DNA from: Solobacterium sp. | GTDB taxonomy: Bacteria; Bacillota_I; Bacilli_A; Erysipelotrichales; Erysipelotrichaceae | Assembly (NCBI GenBank): GCA_024696355.1 | Contig: JAILGV010000070.1 | Coordinates: forward strand, 1-40,204 | DNA length: 40,204 nucleotides | Reading direction: 5' to 3' | Shown: piece after piece, positions 16,010 to 23,863 of the stretch | Numbering within the stretch: the stretch's first letter is position 1 | Layout of the letters: each line of letters begins with the position of its first letter | Notes under the pieces: model-generated | The model's database searches: none | What the model saw: only the letters and a program-made list of their open reading frames with translations | What the model was told of the DNA's origin: nothing | Translations under genes and position numbers: made by a program

Positions 16010-16846
16010 TCAGTGCCAGCTGACGATCAGCCCGTTCTTTTCCGCATAGAAGCTGTCCAGACCCTTGGTCGGATAAATATCGACCTTGATCTGAGCCCAT
16101 TTCTCCTGTACGGCTTTTCTGATGCTTTCCGCCACTTCCGGATTGAAGCAGTGACTGATTACAACCTGTTCAATCGGAACACGGCGCTCCAGCATATCCT
16201 GGATCATCGTCTCTACGACTTTCCTTGTTCCGCGTACTTTTGCCTTGATATGGATTTTTCCTTCATCCGTGCCGATGCCGATGCCCCAGAAGCCGAGTCT
16301 GTTCGCCACAAATCCGGCGATCCTGCTCATGCGTCCGTTTTTGACCAGATTGTCAAAGGAACTCAGGGCAAAGATAATCTTGATATTTCCGATAAAGTCC
16401 TCTGCTTTTGCGACAATCTCCTCAAACGAATATCCCTCGTCGATCCATCTGCTCAGACGGCGGATCAGAATAATCGCCGTAGGACCGGTGCCTCTTGTGT
16501 TAAAGATGGCAATCTTTTTGTCGGGATCTTCCTCATGAACCATGTTCATGGCGGAAACTGCACTGTTGTAGCTGCCGGAAAGCTCACGTGAAATAGTCAC
16601 GGCAAATACATTGCCTTCCCGCATGAACTGTTCATACCAGCAGTTCGGCGACGGACATGATGTCCTGTTGGCCGTCTTTGACTCTGCCATTCTGTCAATC
16701 AGATCTGCCAGATCCAGATCGGGAGTATCAACATAATCCGTACCGTCCACGTTAATTACAAACGGAACCGTTTCATAACGGATATCACTCTCATGTTCAT
16801 AAACATCCGTATCACAGCTGGAGTCCATTACTATATTCCACTTCAT
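16010..16846 (-). CDS. DegV family fatty-acid-binding protein
   Basis: The protein has 278 residues from the chosen start (MKWNIVMDSSCDT). DegV/FakB proteins bind a fatty acid in the cytosol, and many hand it to the kinase FakA for incorporation of exogenous fatty acids. The N-terminal MDSSCDT, the central TISRELSGSYNSA and the late NGRMSRIAGFVANRL segments are family landmarks. An upstream in-frame start at 16870 is rejected because AAGGAG at 8 bases serves the ATG at 16846. It lies 54 bases after hypA and shares its terminator, so it may be the last gene of that operon, although functionally it looks unrelated. Confidence 0.88.
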   Translation of the reverse strand: MKWNIVMDSSCDTDVYEHESDIRYETVPFVINVDGTDYVDTPDLDLADLIDRMAESKTANRTSCPSPNCWYEQFMREGNVFAVTISRELSGSYNSAVSAMNMVHEEDPDKKIAIFNTRGTGPTAIILIRRLSRWIDEGYSFEEIVAKAEDFIGNIKIIFALSSFDNLVKNGRMSRIAGFVANRLGFWGIGIGTDEGKIHIKAKVRGTRKVVETMIQDMLERRVPIEQVVISHCFNPEVAESIRKAVQEKWAQIKVDIYPTKGLDSFYAEKNGLIVSWH

Positions 16847-16900
16847 AATCAGTCTCCTTACAATTTTCATTTTATAACGTATTTTTCCAAAAAGAAACGG

Positions 16901-17287
16901 TCACTCGATTGTGACCGTCTCCTCGCTTTCCGTACCGTCTTCGGTTTCCGCCTCGATCTGCTTGATGATGCATTCATTTCCGGAAAGCAGGTATGTTTCC
17001 GGACTTCCGCAGTGCGGACAGATCTTCCCGTATTTCACGGTTTCATATGTTTTTCCGCAGTTTTGGCAGTATGTGACCGCCGGCAGGGTCTCCAGGATCA
17101 GCTCGGACTCTGTCAGAACGGGATGCCTGACCTTGAAATAATTCCAGGCATCGGTGAAGAGCTCCGTCATGATTCCGGATACTTCGCCCACCTGCAGGGT
17201 GACGGACCCGATTTTTGTAATGTGCTGTTCTTCCGCCAGTTCATCCAGTGTCTTTGCCAGATGAAGGACGATTCCCATTTCATGCAT
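16901..17287 (-). CDS. hypA: Nickel metallochaperone HypA
   Basis: The 128-residue protein hands nickel to a target enzyme together with HypB. The N-terminal MHEM supplies His2 (nickel ligand) and Glu3, and the zinc site is C74-x2-C77 with C90-x2-C93 (CQNCGK...CPHCGS). The C-terminus carries an extra acidic tail (EAETEDGTESEETVTIE). Its ATG is 1 base after the stop of the 929-residue oxidoreductase, so the two are tightly coupled. No hypC, D, E, F or hydrogenase subunit is in the window; the target enzyme is therefore unknown. Confidence 0.93.
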   Translation of the reverse strand: MHEMGIVLHLAKTLDELAEEQHITKIGSVTLQVGEVSGIMTELFTDAWNYFKVRHPVLTESELILETLPAVTYCQNCGKTYETVKYGKICPHCGSPETYLLSGNECIIKQIEAETEDGTESEETVTIE

Positions 17288-17288
17288 T

Positions 17289-20078
17289 TTATTTCTTCCT
17301 GCGGTTCAGCAGAATCTTCGCCTCCCGCTTCGCGGCATAGGCAGCCACCACCGGCAGCTTGTCCTCGCAGCGGATCATCGTCGATGCCTCGGGGATATCC
17401 CTGGACAGATGGATCGCATCAAACTCACATCTTGTTGTGCAGAGTCCGCATCCGATGCATCTGTTTTCATCCACGACAGTCGCGCCGCAGCCAAGGCACC
17501 TTGCGGCCTCCTTCTTCACCTGTTCCTCGGTAAAGGCAAGTCTGACGTCATCGAACGTGCTCTTCGCATCGACTGCCTTTCTGCCCGGAACCTGTCTTCT
17601 GCTTGTATCGTACTCCTCGACAATGATCTCATCCTTGTTCAGTTCGCAGAATTCCCTGAGATCTCTTGCAATGGTGAGACTGTTGCCCGGATGCACGAAT
17701 CTGTTGATTGAATCCTGTGCCTTCTTTCCGGCCGCAATCGCATCGATCGCAAAGCGCGGTCCGGTATAAACGTCACCGCCGACAAAGATATCCGGCTCTG
17801 CCGTCTGATATGTCACGGCATCGGCCTTCGCTGTCATGTTTCTGTTCAGTTCAACCTTTGTGTCCTTAAGCAGGTCACCCCAGATGATGCTCTGGCCGAT
17901 TGACTGCAGCACATTTGCACAGCGGACCGTGATGGTTTCACTCTCATCATATTCCGGAGCGAATCTTCCGTCGGGGCCGTAGACCTTTGTGCACTTTTTG
18001 AAGACTGCACCGGTTACCTTTCCGTTTTCGGAAAGGATTTCCTTCGGACCCCAGCCGTTCTTCACTTCAATGCCTTCAGCCTTTGCGTCTTCCACTTCAT
18101 CCGCCGCTGCCGGCATCTCATGCGCGCCTTCCAGGCACAGCATCGTAACCCTGCCGCCCGTCATGCGGACTGCGGTTCTCGCAACGTCAACCGCGACGTT
18201 TCCGCCGCCGATGACCACGGTATCCCCGTGCAGGCGCATGCCCTGATCAGCATTGGCCTTTCTGAGGAAGTCAATGCCCGTCTGAACGCCTTCCGCATCT
18301 TCACCGGGAACACCGGCAAGTCTGCCGCCCTGGGCACCGATTGCGATATAGAACGCCTTGTATCCTTCATGTCTGAGATCGCAGATCGAAATATCCTTTC
18401 CGACCTCGACACCGAATCTGAATTCAACGCCCATCTGCCTTATCACGTCGATCTCGGCATCGATGACGTTCTTTTCCAGACGGAAAGTCGGAATGCCGTA
18501 GGTAAGCATGCCGCCTGCCTTCGCTTCCTTCTCAAACACCGTAACCGGATATCCGTGCTGACGCAGATAATAAGCCGCACTGAGTCCGGCGGGACCGGCA
18601 CCGATGACAGCGATCTTATAATGGTCATCCCACATGCCGCCGTCATCCTTTTCACAGACCGGCACATATCTTGTTTCGGCATTCAGTTCCCGGGCAGCGA
18701 TGAACTTCTTGATCTCGTCGATTGCGATCGGCTCATCAATCGTTCCTCTTGTGCACGCATCCTCGCATCTTCTGTTGCATACGGCGCCGCATACCGCAGG
18801 AAGCGGGTTGTCCTGCTTGATCAGCTTCAGGGCATCAAGATATCTGCCCTCAGCTGCCATTTTAATGTATCCCTGTACCGGCAGATGTGCGGGACATGCC
18901 GTCTTGCAGGGTGATGTTCCGGTGTCATAGCAGTTGATCTTTGCGTCCTCACGGTAGTTCGGATTCCACTTTTCCGCACTCCATGCAGTTTCATCCGGCA
19001 GAAGTGTCTTCGGATAGCGGATATTGCCGTGAATCGTGCAGAGTTTCTGGCCGAGCTTTGCAGCACCGACGGGACATACCTCAACACACTTGCCGCAGGC
19101 TGTGCACTTTGCCTTTTCGACATGCGCACGGTAGGCGCTGCGGGACATATTCGGCGTGTTGTAAAGCTGCGATGTACGCAGGGCATTGCACACGCCAGGT
19201 GCACAGTTGCAGATGGCGACAATCTTCTCTTCACCGTCGATATTCGTTATCTGATGGACAAAGCCGTGTCTTTCCGCACGCTCGCAGATCTCGAGAACTT
19301 CATCTCTGGAAATGTATCTGCCCATGCCCCTGTTGACGCAGTATTCCGCCATATCGCCGACGCCGATGCAGAATTCACCTTCGATTTCGCCGGATCCTTC
19401 GCCTCTCATCGTCTGCTGTCTGCGGCATGTGCAGATTCCCACGGAATACTTGTCATAGACATCCAGCCAGTGGCTGATATGCTCGACATCCGCACTGTGG
19501 CTTTCATGGCCGATTGCCTTTTCAACAGGAATGACGTGCATGCCGACACCGGCGCCTCCCGGCGGGATCATCGGTGTGACGTTTTCCAGCGGCATCTGCG
19601 TCATCAGGTTGAAGAATGTCGCAAGCGCAGGATGCTCTTTGATCAGTTCCGTATTCATGACCATGAATTCGGCGGCACCCGGCACAAAAATCGGCACATC
19701 GTAAACCATATGCTTGTCCGGTGTCTCACGGTTGGATTCCAGCATGCCGACCCAGAGCAGATGCTTGACCATCTTCTCCGTGTCTTCCATGGTCATGCCG
19801 TTGATCTCAGCCAGCTTCTCCATGTCATAGTTCACACGCGTCTTCCTGAAACTCAGAAGGAATTTCACTTCCTCCTTGGTCAGCACCTCGTCCAGCATCC
19901 AGTATTCCGGATCCGTGTAATTCATGGAACGGGTATACTTCACAAGGTATCTGTCAGTGATCATCATGCCGAGCTTTAATACAAGTCTGGCTTTCTCCGG
20001 ATCTGCCGGAACGTAATTGGGGTCCTGATAATGGGCTGCGTCCCATTCATTGACCATTCTGTTAAGCTGGGGCTTCAT
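17289..20078 (-). CDS. Multidomain Fe-S/FAD oxidoreductase (GltD/NfnB-like) with an N-terminal Cys-rich domain
   Basis: This 929-residue cytosolic protein has four parts. Residues 1-320 form an uncharacterised region with a winged-helix-like start and cysteine sets ICTCRR (C216, C218), [12 protein letters not shown] and ICNCAPGVC. Residues 325-335 carry a ferredoxin motif [12 protein letters not shown]. Residues 390-800 are a GltD/NfnB-type pyridine-nucleotide oxidoreductase, with N-terminal Fe-S cysteines ([31 protein letters not shown]), an FAD site [17 protein letters not shown] (489-505) and an NAD(P) site [13 protein letters not shown] (621-633). Near residues 875-895 a second Fe-S set follows (CLGCG...[11 protein letters not shown]). 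AAGGAG is 9 bases before ATG. It is sandwiched between hypB and hypA. It probably moves electrons between NAD(P)H and a ferredoxin-like partner; the reaction is not known. Confidence 0.85.
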   Translation of the reverse strand: MKPQLNRMVNEWDAAHYQDPNYVPADPEKARLVLKLGMMITDRYLVKYTRSMNYTDPEYWMLDEVLTKEEVKFLLSFRKTRVNYDMEKLAEINGMTMEDTEKMVKHLLWVGMLESNRETPDKHMVYDVPIFVPGAAEFMVMNTELIKEHPALATFFNLMTQMPLENVTPMIPPGGAGVGMHVIPVEKAIGHESHSADVEHISHWLDVYDKYSVGICTCRRQQTMRGEGSGEIEGEFCIGVGDMAEYCVNRGMGRYISRDEVLEICERAERHGFVHQITNIDGEEKIVAICNCAPGVCNALRTSQLYNTPNMSRSAYRAHVEKAKCTACGKCVEVCPVGAAKLGQKLCTIHGNIRYPKTLLPDETAWSAEKWNPNYREDAKINCYDTGTSPCKTACPAHLPVQGYIKMAAEGRYLDALKLIKQDNPLPAVCGAVCNRRCEDACTRGTIDEPIAIDEIKKFIAARELNAETRYVPVCEKDDGGMWDDHYKIAVIGAGPAGLSAAYYLRQHGYPVTVFEKEAKAGGMLTYGIPTFRLEKNVIDAEIDVIRQMGVEFRFGVEVGKDISICDLRHEGYKAFYIAIGAQGGRLAGVPGEDAEGVQTGIDFLRKANADQGMRLHGDTVVIGGGNVAVDVARTAVRMTGGRVTMLCLEGAHEMPAAADEVEDAKAEGIEVKNGWGPKEILSENGKVTGAVFKKCTKVYGPDGRFAPEYDESETITVRCANVLQSIGQSIIWGDLLKDTKVELNRNMTAKADAVTYQTAEPDIFVGGDVYTGPRFAIDAIAAGKKAQDSINRFVHPGNSLTIARDLREFCELNKDEIIVEEYDTSRRQVPGRKAVDAKSTFDDVRLAFTEEQVKKEAARCLGCGATVVDENRCIGCGLCTTRCEFDAIHLSRDIPEASTMIRCEDKLPVVAAYAAKREAKILLNRRKK

Positions 20079-20090
20079 ATGCAGTTCTCC

Positions 20091-20747
20091 TTATTTCCTC
20101 CAGTCTGCGATCTGTTTCCGGAGCCAGTTCTCCCAGGCGTCCATTCCTTCGCCGGTCTTCGCACTGACCGGGAAGATTTCAATCGCAGGATTCAGCATTT
20201 TCGCTCGTTTGATGCATTTCTCCGTATCAAACGTAAACCACGGAAGGGCATCCGTTTTGGATATCACAAGCGCATCGCTCTGCTGAAACATCAGCGGGTA
20301 CTTCAGCGGCTTGTCATCGCCCTCCGGCACGCTCAGAATCATGACATTCTTTCCCGCACCGGTATCATATTCCGCAGGACAGATCAGATTTCCGATATTC
20401 TCCAGGAATGCCAGATCAATTCCTTCAAAATTCATTTCCGACAGACCGCGCTGCGTCATGCCGGCATCCATGTGGCACATTCCGTCGGTATGCACCTGAA
20501 CGGCTCTGGCACCCAGCGCCTCAATCCGTTCGGCATCGACCGCCGAATCAATGTCCGCTTCCAGAACAGCAATCCCGATATCCTTCATATCGGTGATTGT
20601 CCTGGAAAGAAGCGTAGTCTTTCCGCTTCCCGGCGAAGACATCAGATTGATCAGAAGAACACCCTTCTGCTTCATCTGTCTCCGCAGTTTCTCCGCTTCC
20701 CTGTCATTGGAAGCAGTCACGCTTGCCTTGAGTTCAATGACTTTCAT
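20091..20747 (-). CDS. hypB: HypB-type nickel-insertion GTPase (copy 2)
   Basis: The protein has 218 residues from the chosen start (MKVIELKASV). HypB GTPases deliver nickel with HypA. The P loop SSPGSGKTT is at about residues 37-45, the metal-binding pair is C91-H92 (MCHMD), and the third ligand is C123 (ICPAEYD). SKTDALPW is the NKxD-like guanine site. There is no N-terminal CxxCGC or His-rich storage segment. The longer in-frame start at 20795 lies inside the upstream hypB and is rejected: CTGGAG precedes ATG 20747, whose ATGA overlaps the stop of the upstream gene. The 929-residue oxidoreductase begins 12 bases later. Confidence 0.92.
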   Translation of the reverse strand: MKVIELKASVTASNDREAEKLRRQMKQKGVLLINLMSSPGSGKTTLLSRTITDMKDIGIAVLEADIDSAVDAERIEALGARAVQVHTDGMCHMDAGMTQRGLSEMNFEGIDLAFLENIGNLICPAEYDTGAGKNVMILSVPEGDDKPLKYPLMFQQSDALVISKTDALPWFTFDTEKCIKRAKMLNPAIEIFPVSAKTGEGMDAWENWLRKQIADWRK

Positions 20748-21424
20748 AAACTGTTTCTCCAGTCTTCCGCCTGCTGCTTCAGCCAGCTGATCCATGCGTC
20801 AAATCCGTCCCCTGTCAGCGCTGACAGCGGAATCACCGTGATGTCCGGATTCAGCTTCCGGGCCCGCTGTGCACATGCGTCAAAATCAAAATCAAATACC
20901 GCACACGTATCGGTTTTATTGATCAGCAGACAGTCACTGACGCTGAACATCAGCGGATACTTCAGCGGCTTGTCATCGCCCTCCGGAACACTCAGGATCA
21001 TAACCTTTTTCGCGGCTCCCGTATCGAACTCCGCCGGACATACCAGATTGCCGATATTCTCCAGGAAGATCAGATCCAGCCCGTCGGGATTCAGCCCTTC
21101 CAGACCTCTTTTTGTCATGTCCGCATCCATGTGGCACAGCCCACCGGAATGAAGCTGTATCACTCTGACGCCGAGTTCCGAGATCGTCCGTGCGTCCACG
21201 TCGGAGTCAACGTCCGCCTCCATGACACCGATCCGGTAAACATCCTTCAGCGCCCTGATGGTTCTGACCAGCAGTGTCGTTTTTCCGGCACCCGGTGAGG
21301 CCATCAGATTGACCATGAAAGCCTTCTTTTCTCTGAGCAGGTTCCTGACATTCTGTGCTTCCTTTTCGTTGTCAGCCTGTACTCTCTGCTTTGTCTCCAA
21401 TATTTCGAATGCTCTGTCATTCAT
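20744..21424 (-). CDS. hypB: HypB-type nickel-insertion GTPase (copy 1)
   Basis: This 226-residue paralogue of the gene just downstream retains all key parts: P loop ASPGAGKTT (residues 42-50), GEADVDSDVD-type switch (EADVDSDVDART), metal ligands C97-H98 (LCHMD) and C129 (VCPAEFD), and guanine site NKTD. The two copies clearly share an ancestor but differ widely across the alignment, so this is not a recent duplication. Ribosome site AAAGGA is about 9-10 bases before ATG. It is coupled to the second copy by a 4-base ATGA overlap and lies 65 bases after the old-yellow-enzyme gene. Confidence 0.92.
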   Translation of the reverse strand: MNDRAFEILETKQRVQADNEKEAQNVRNLLREKKAFMVNLMASPGAGKTTLLVRTIRALKDVYRIGVMEADVDSDVDARTISELGVRVIQLHSGGLCHMDADMTKRGLEGLNPDGLDLIFLENIGNLVCPAEFDTGAAKKVMILSVPEGDDKPLKYPLMFSVSDCLLINKTDTCAVFDFDFDACAQRARKLNPDITVIPLSALTGDGFDAWISWLKQQAEDWRNSL

Positions 21425-21489
21425 CAGAAAAAATCCTTTCGCTCATCCATTTTATCTGAAACGGTCCCCGCCGTTCAATATTTGCCTGC

Positions 21490-23544
21490 CTATATCTTCA
21501 TTGCAGTCTCATATGCATCCCAGATTACGGTGCGCAGGTTTCCGACTTTCCTGCAGTCTCCGACCGGATGCACATGTTTTCCGGCTTTAAATGCCGGTGA
21601 AGGAATATAGCCGGCTGAAGATATGACGCTGTCACAGGCAATTTCAAAGTCCCCGTTTCTGCCTGTGCACACGATCCTGCCGTCATCAACTTCCTTCAGA
21701 ACCGTCTCAAGATATACCGGCACCTGTTTCCATGCAAAGAACTCACGCAGCCAGGAACTGTTGGCAAGACAGACGCCCTTCTGCGGAACCAGGTCATTCT
21801 TCATTTCCACGATGACAGGCTTCCTCCCCTGCAGATACAGTTCCAGGGCGATCTCGCAGCCGGTCAGTCCGCCGCCGATCACAGCCACTGTCTCCCCGAC
21901 CGGAGCTCCGCTGAGATAATCGCAGGCTTCAATCATTTTTTCATATCCCCTGACCTGCGTCAGAAGCCGCGGCACGGCACCGGATGCCAGAATCACTTCG
22001 GCATCCTCACCGAATTCCTTCAGGGAATGCACTTCATGGCCCGTACGGACATCGATCTCAAGATCCCTCATCTGTTTCCGGTACCATTCCAGAAGATCCC
22101 TGAGCTTTCCCTTACAGCTTTCCGAGGATGCCTGAATAAAGACACCGCCCAGCCTGTCACTCTTTTCATAAATCACCGGATGATGTCCCCTGAGCTTCAG
22201 AACACGCGCGGCTTCCATTCCGCCGATGCCTCCGCCCACAATCACCACGGTCTTCGGATGATCCGTCTTTCTGATATAATGCTTCCCCGTCTGCATGGTC
22301 TCGGCATTGACGGCACATCTGCTGAGATGCAGGGAATCATACAGGTCCTGATCATTCGGCACGCCTTTGTAGTGCGACATGTTGAAGCATCCGTTATGGC
22401 AGAGAATGCAGGGACGGATTTCATCCTCCCTGTCATCCTTCAGCTTGCTGACCCATTCCGGATCGGCAAGGAACTGTCTGGCAAATCCGGCGCCGTCCAG
22501 TTTTCCTTCCGCAACAGCCTGTGCGGCTGTTTCCGGATTCATCCTGCCTGCGCATACCACCGGAATATCCACAAATTTCTTAATATGCTCCGCATCCTCC
22601 AGATTGCAGTTTTCGGGCATATATACAGGCGGATGCGACCAGTACCATGCGTCGTATGTTCCGTTGTCGCAGTTCAGCATGTCATATCCGGCATCCTGCA
22701 GGTACTTTGCGGCACGCTCTGATTCCTCCATAGTGCGGCCCGCCTCTTCATAATCCTCTCCGGGAAGCGCACCGCTGCGGAATCCCTTTGTTTTGGAAAC
22801 AACACTGTACCGCAGGGATACCGGGAAATCATCGCCGCATGCCTTTTTGATGGCCCTGACGATTTCAACGGGGAAACGGTAGCGGTTTTCAAAGCTTCCG
22901 CCGTATTCATCTGTTCTTCTGTTGACATATTTCAGCGTAAACTGATCCAGCAGATAACCTTCATGAACGGCATGAACCTCCACGCCGTCCACACCTGCCT
23001 CCTTCAGAAGCCGTGCACTTTCCGCAAAGGATTCCACGATTCTTCCGATTTCCTTCTTCGTCATTTGGCGCGAGGGAACCAGATCGGACCATCTGTTTTC
23101 AGATGCGGAAGCGGATGCGGTAATCAGGTCAAGGTCCATCACCGGTCTGGAAACCGCCCGCAGGAACCTGTCCGTATACAGTTTTTCCATCATCGGCGAT
23201 ACCGTAAAGCTTCTGCCGAATCCGGCTGTCAGCTGCACGAACAGCTTCGCTCCCGTTTTGTGAAACTCCGGCATCCATTCCGCCAGATCCCGGAACATCT
23301 TTCTGTTTTTGTGAAGCCACTGTTTGAACATCGGACTGCAGACAGGCTGGCAGCCGGGAAGCACCAGACCTGCATTGTTTTCAGCGACTTTTTTAATGAA
23401 CTCTGCGCCTTCACGGTCAAAATGATTGAGTTCCATCCAGCCGAACAGATTTGTTCCGCCCATGGAAGTCATGACGATCCTGTTCTTTATTTCACAGTTT
23501 CCGATTTTCCAGGGAGTAAATAAAGCCTGATATTTCTGATTCAT
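21490..23544 (-). CDS. NADH:flavin oxidoreductase/enoate-reductase-type Fe-S flavoprotein
   Basis: The 684-residue protein is built like 2,4-dienoyl-CoA reductase/2-enoate reductase and BaiCD-type enzymes. An FMN TIM barrel occupies about residues 1-370 (LFTPWKIGNCEIKNRIVM; HEGYLLDQFTLKYVNRRTDE with EYGGSFENR). A 4Fe-4S motif CxxCxxxC follows (RPCILCHNGC) with a distal Cys (SRCAVN). FAD and NAD(P) domains follow, with VVIVGGGIGGMEAARVL and VAVIGGGLTGCEIALEL. Such enzymes reduce activated C=C bonds in anaerobes; the substrate here is unknown. AAGGAG precedes ATG. It appears to be the first gene of the operon with hypB-hypB-oxidoreductase-hypA-degV. Confidence 0.9.
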   Translation of the reverse strand: MNQKYQALFTPWKIGNCEIKNRIVMTSMGGTNLFGWMELNHFDREGAEFIKKVAENNAGLVLPGCQPVCSPMFKQWLHKNRKMFRDLAEWMPEFHKTGAKLFVQLTAGFGRSFTVSPMMEKLYTDRFLRAVSRPVMDLDLITASASASENRWSDLVPSRQMTKKEIGRIVESFAESARLLKEAGVDGVEVHAVHEGYLLDQFTLKYVNRRTDEYGGSFENRYRFPVEIVRAIKKACGDDFPVSLRYSVVSKTKGFRSGALPGEDYEEAGRTMEESERAAKYLQDAGYDMLNCDNGTYDAWYWSHPPVYMPENCNLEDAEHIKKFVDIPVVCAGRMNPETAAQAVAEGKLDGAGFARQFLADPEWVSKLKDDREDEIRPCILCHNGCFNMSHYKGVPNDQDLYDSLHLSRCAVNAETMQTGKHYIRKTDHPKTVVIVGGGIGGMEAARVLKLRGHHPVIYEKSDRLGGVFIQASSESCKGKLRDLLEWYRKQMRDLEIDVRTGHEVHSLKEFGEDAEVILASGAVPRLLTQVRGYEKMIEACDYLSGAPVGETVAVIGGGLTGCEIALELYLQGRKPVIVEMKNDLVPQKGVCLANSSWLREFFAWKQVPVYLETVLKEVDDGRIVCTGRNGDFEIACDSVISSAGYIPSPAFKAGKHVHPVGDCRKVGNLRTVIWDAYETAMKI

Positions 23545-23577
23545 TATGATCTCCTTCAGACAACTTCTCTCTTATTA

Positions 23578-23586
23578 ACTATATCA
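23578..23586 (-). promoter_or_regulatory. Extended -10 promoter of the flavoprotein/nickel-chaperone operon
   Basis: On the minus strand TGATATAGT (23586-23578) is an extended -10 element, 33 bases before the start codon at 23544. The -35 region is poor. Confidence 0.45.
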
Positions 23587-23600
23587 GTTTTTTCCGCCGT

Positions 23601-23629
23601 AAAAGAAAAAGGCATGCATTGCGCATGCC
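23601..23629 (-). terminator. Terminator after copA
   Basis: GGCATGC (23611-23617) and GCATGCC (23623-23629) form a 7-bp stem with a 5-base loop. On the minus strand it exits into TTTTTCTTTT, ending the csoR-copA transcript. Confidence 0.85.
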
Positions 23630-23650
23630 CGGCTTTGCAGCACCGGCTTC

Positions 23651-23863
23651 TCAGGCGTCGATTCCCTTGAATTCGTAGTCTTTGTCTTCGACGGCTTTTC
23701 TGATCACTGCCTCATCGACAGCCCTGGAAAGTGTCAGCACCGCTGTGCCCTTTTCATGGCTGACCTCTGCGCTTTCCACGCCGTCCAGCGCTTCGAGCGC
23801 CTTTCTTACGGTTGCCTCGCAGTGCGAGCACATCATGCCGTCAATTCTTACTGTTTCCTTCAT
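23651..23863 (-). CDS. Possible internal-start product of copA: free CopZ-like copper chaperone
   Basis: Inside copA and in the same frame, Met853 starts the last metal-binding domain. A strong Shine-Dalgarno AAAAGGAGA lies at 23880-23872, with 9 bases between AGGAG and ATG. Initiation here would give a 70-residue protein with the Atx1/CopZ site MMCSHCE (residues 10-16), a beta-alpha-beta-beta-alpha-beta length and a natural end. The Glu/Lys-rich linker just upstream could produce purine-rich sequence by chance, so this is an inference. If used, one gene would make both the pump and its soluble chaperone, like the CopA(Z) product made by frameshifting in E. coli. Confidence 0.45.
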   Translation of the reverse strand: MKETVRIDGMMCSHCEATVRKALEALDGVESAEVSHEKGTAVLTLSRAVDEAVIRKAVEDKDYEFKGIDA

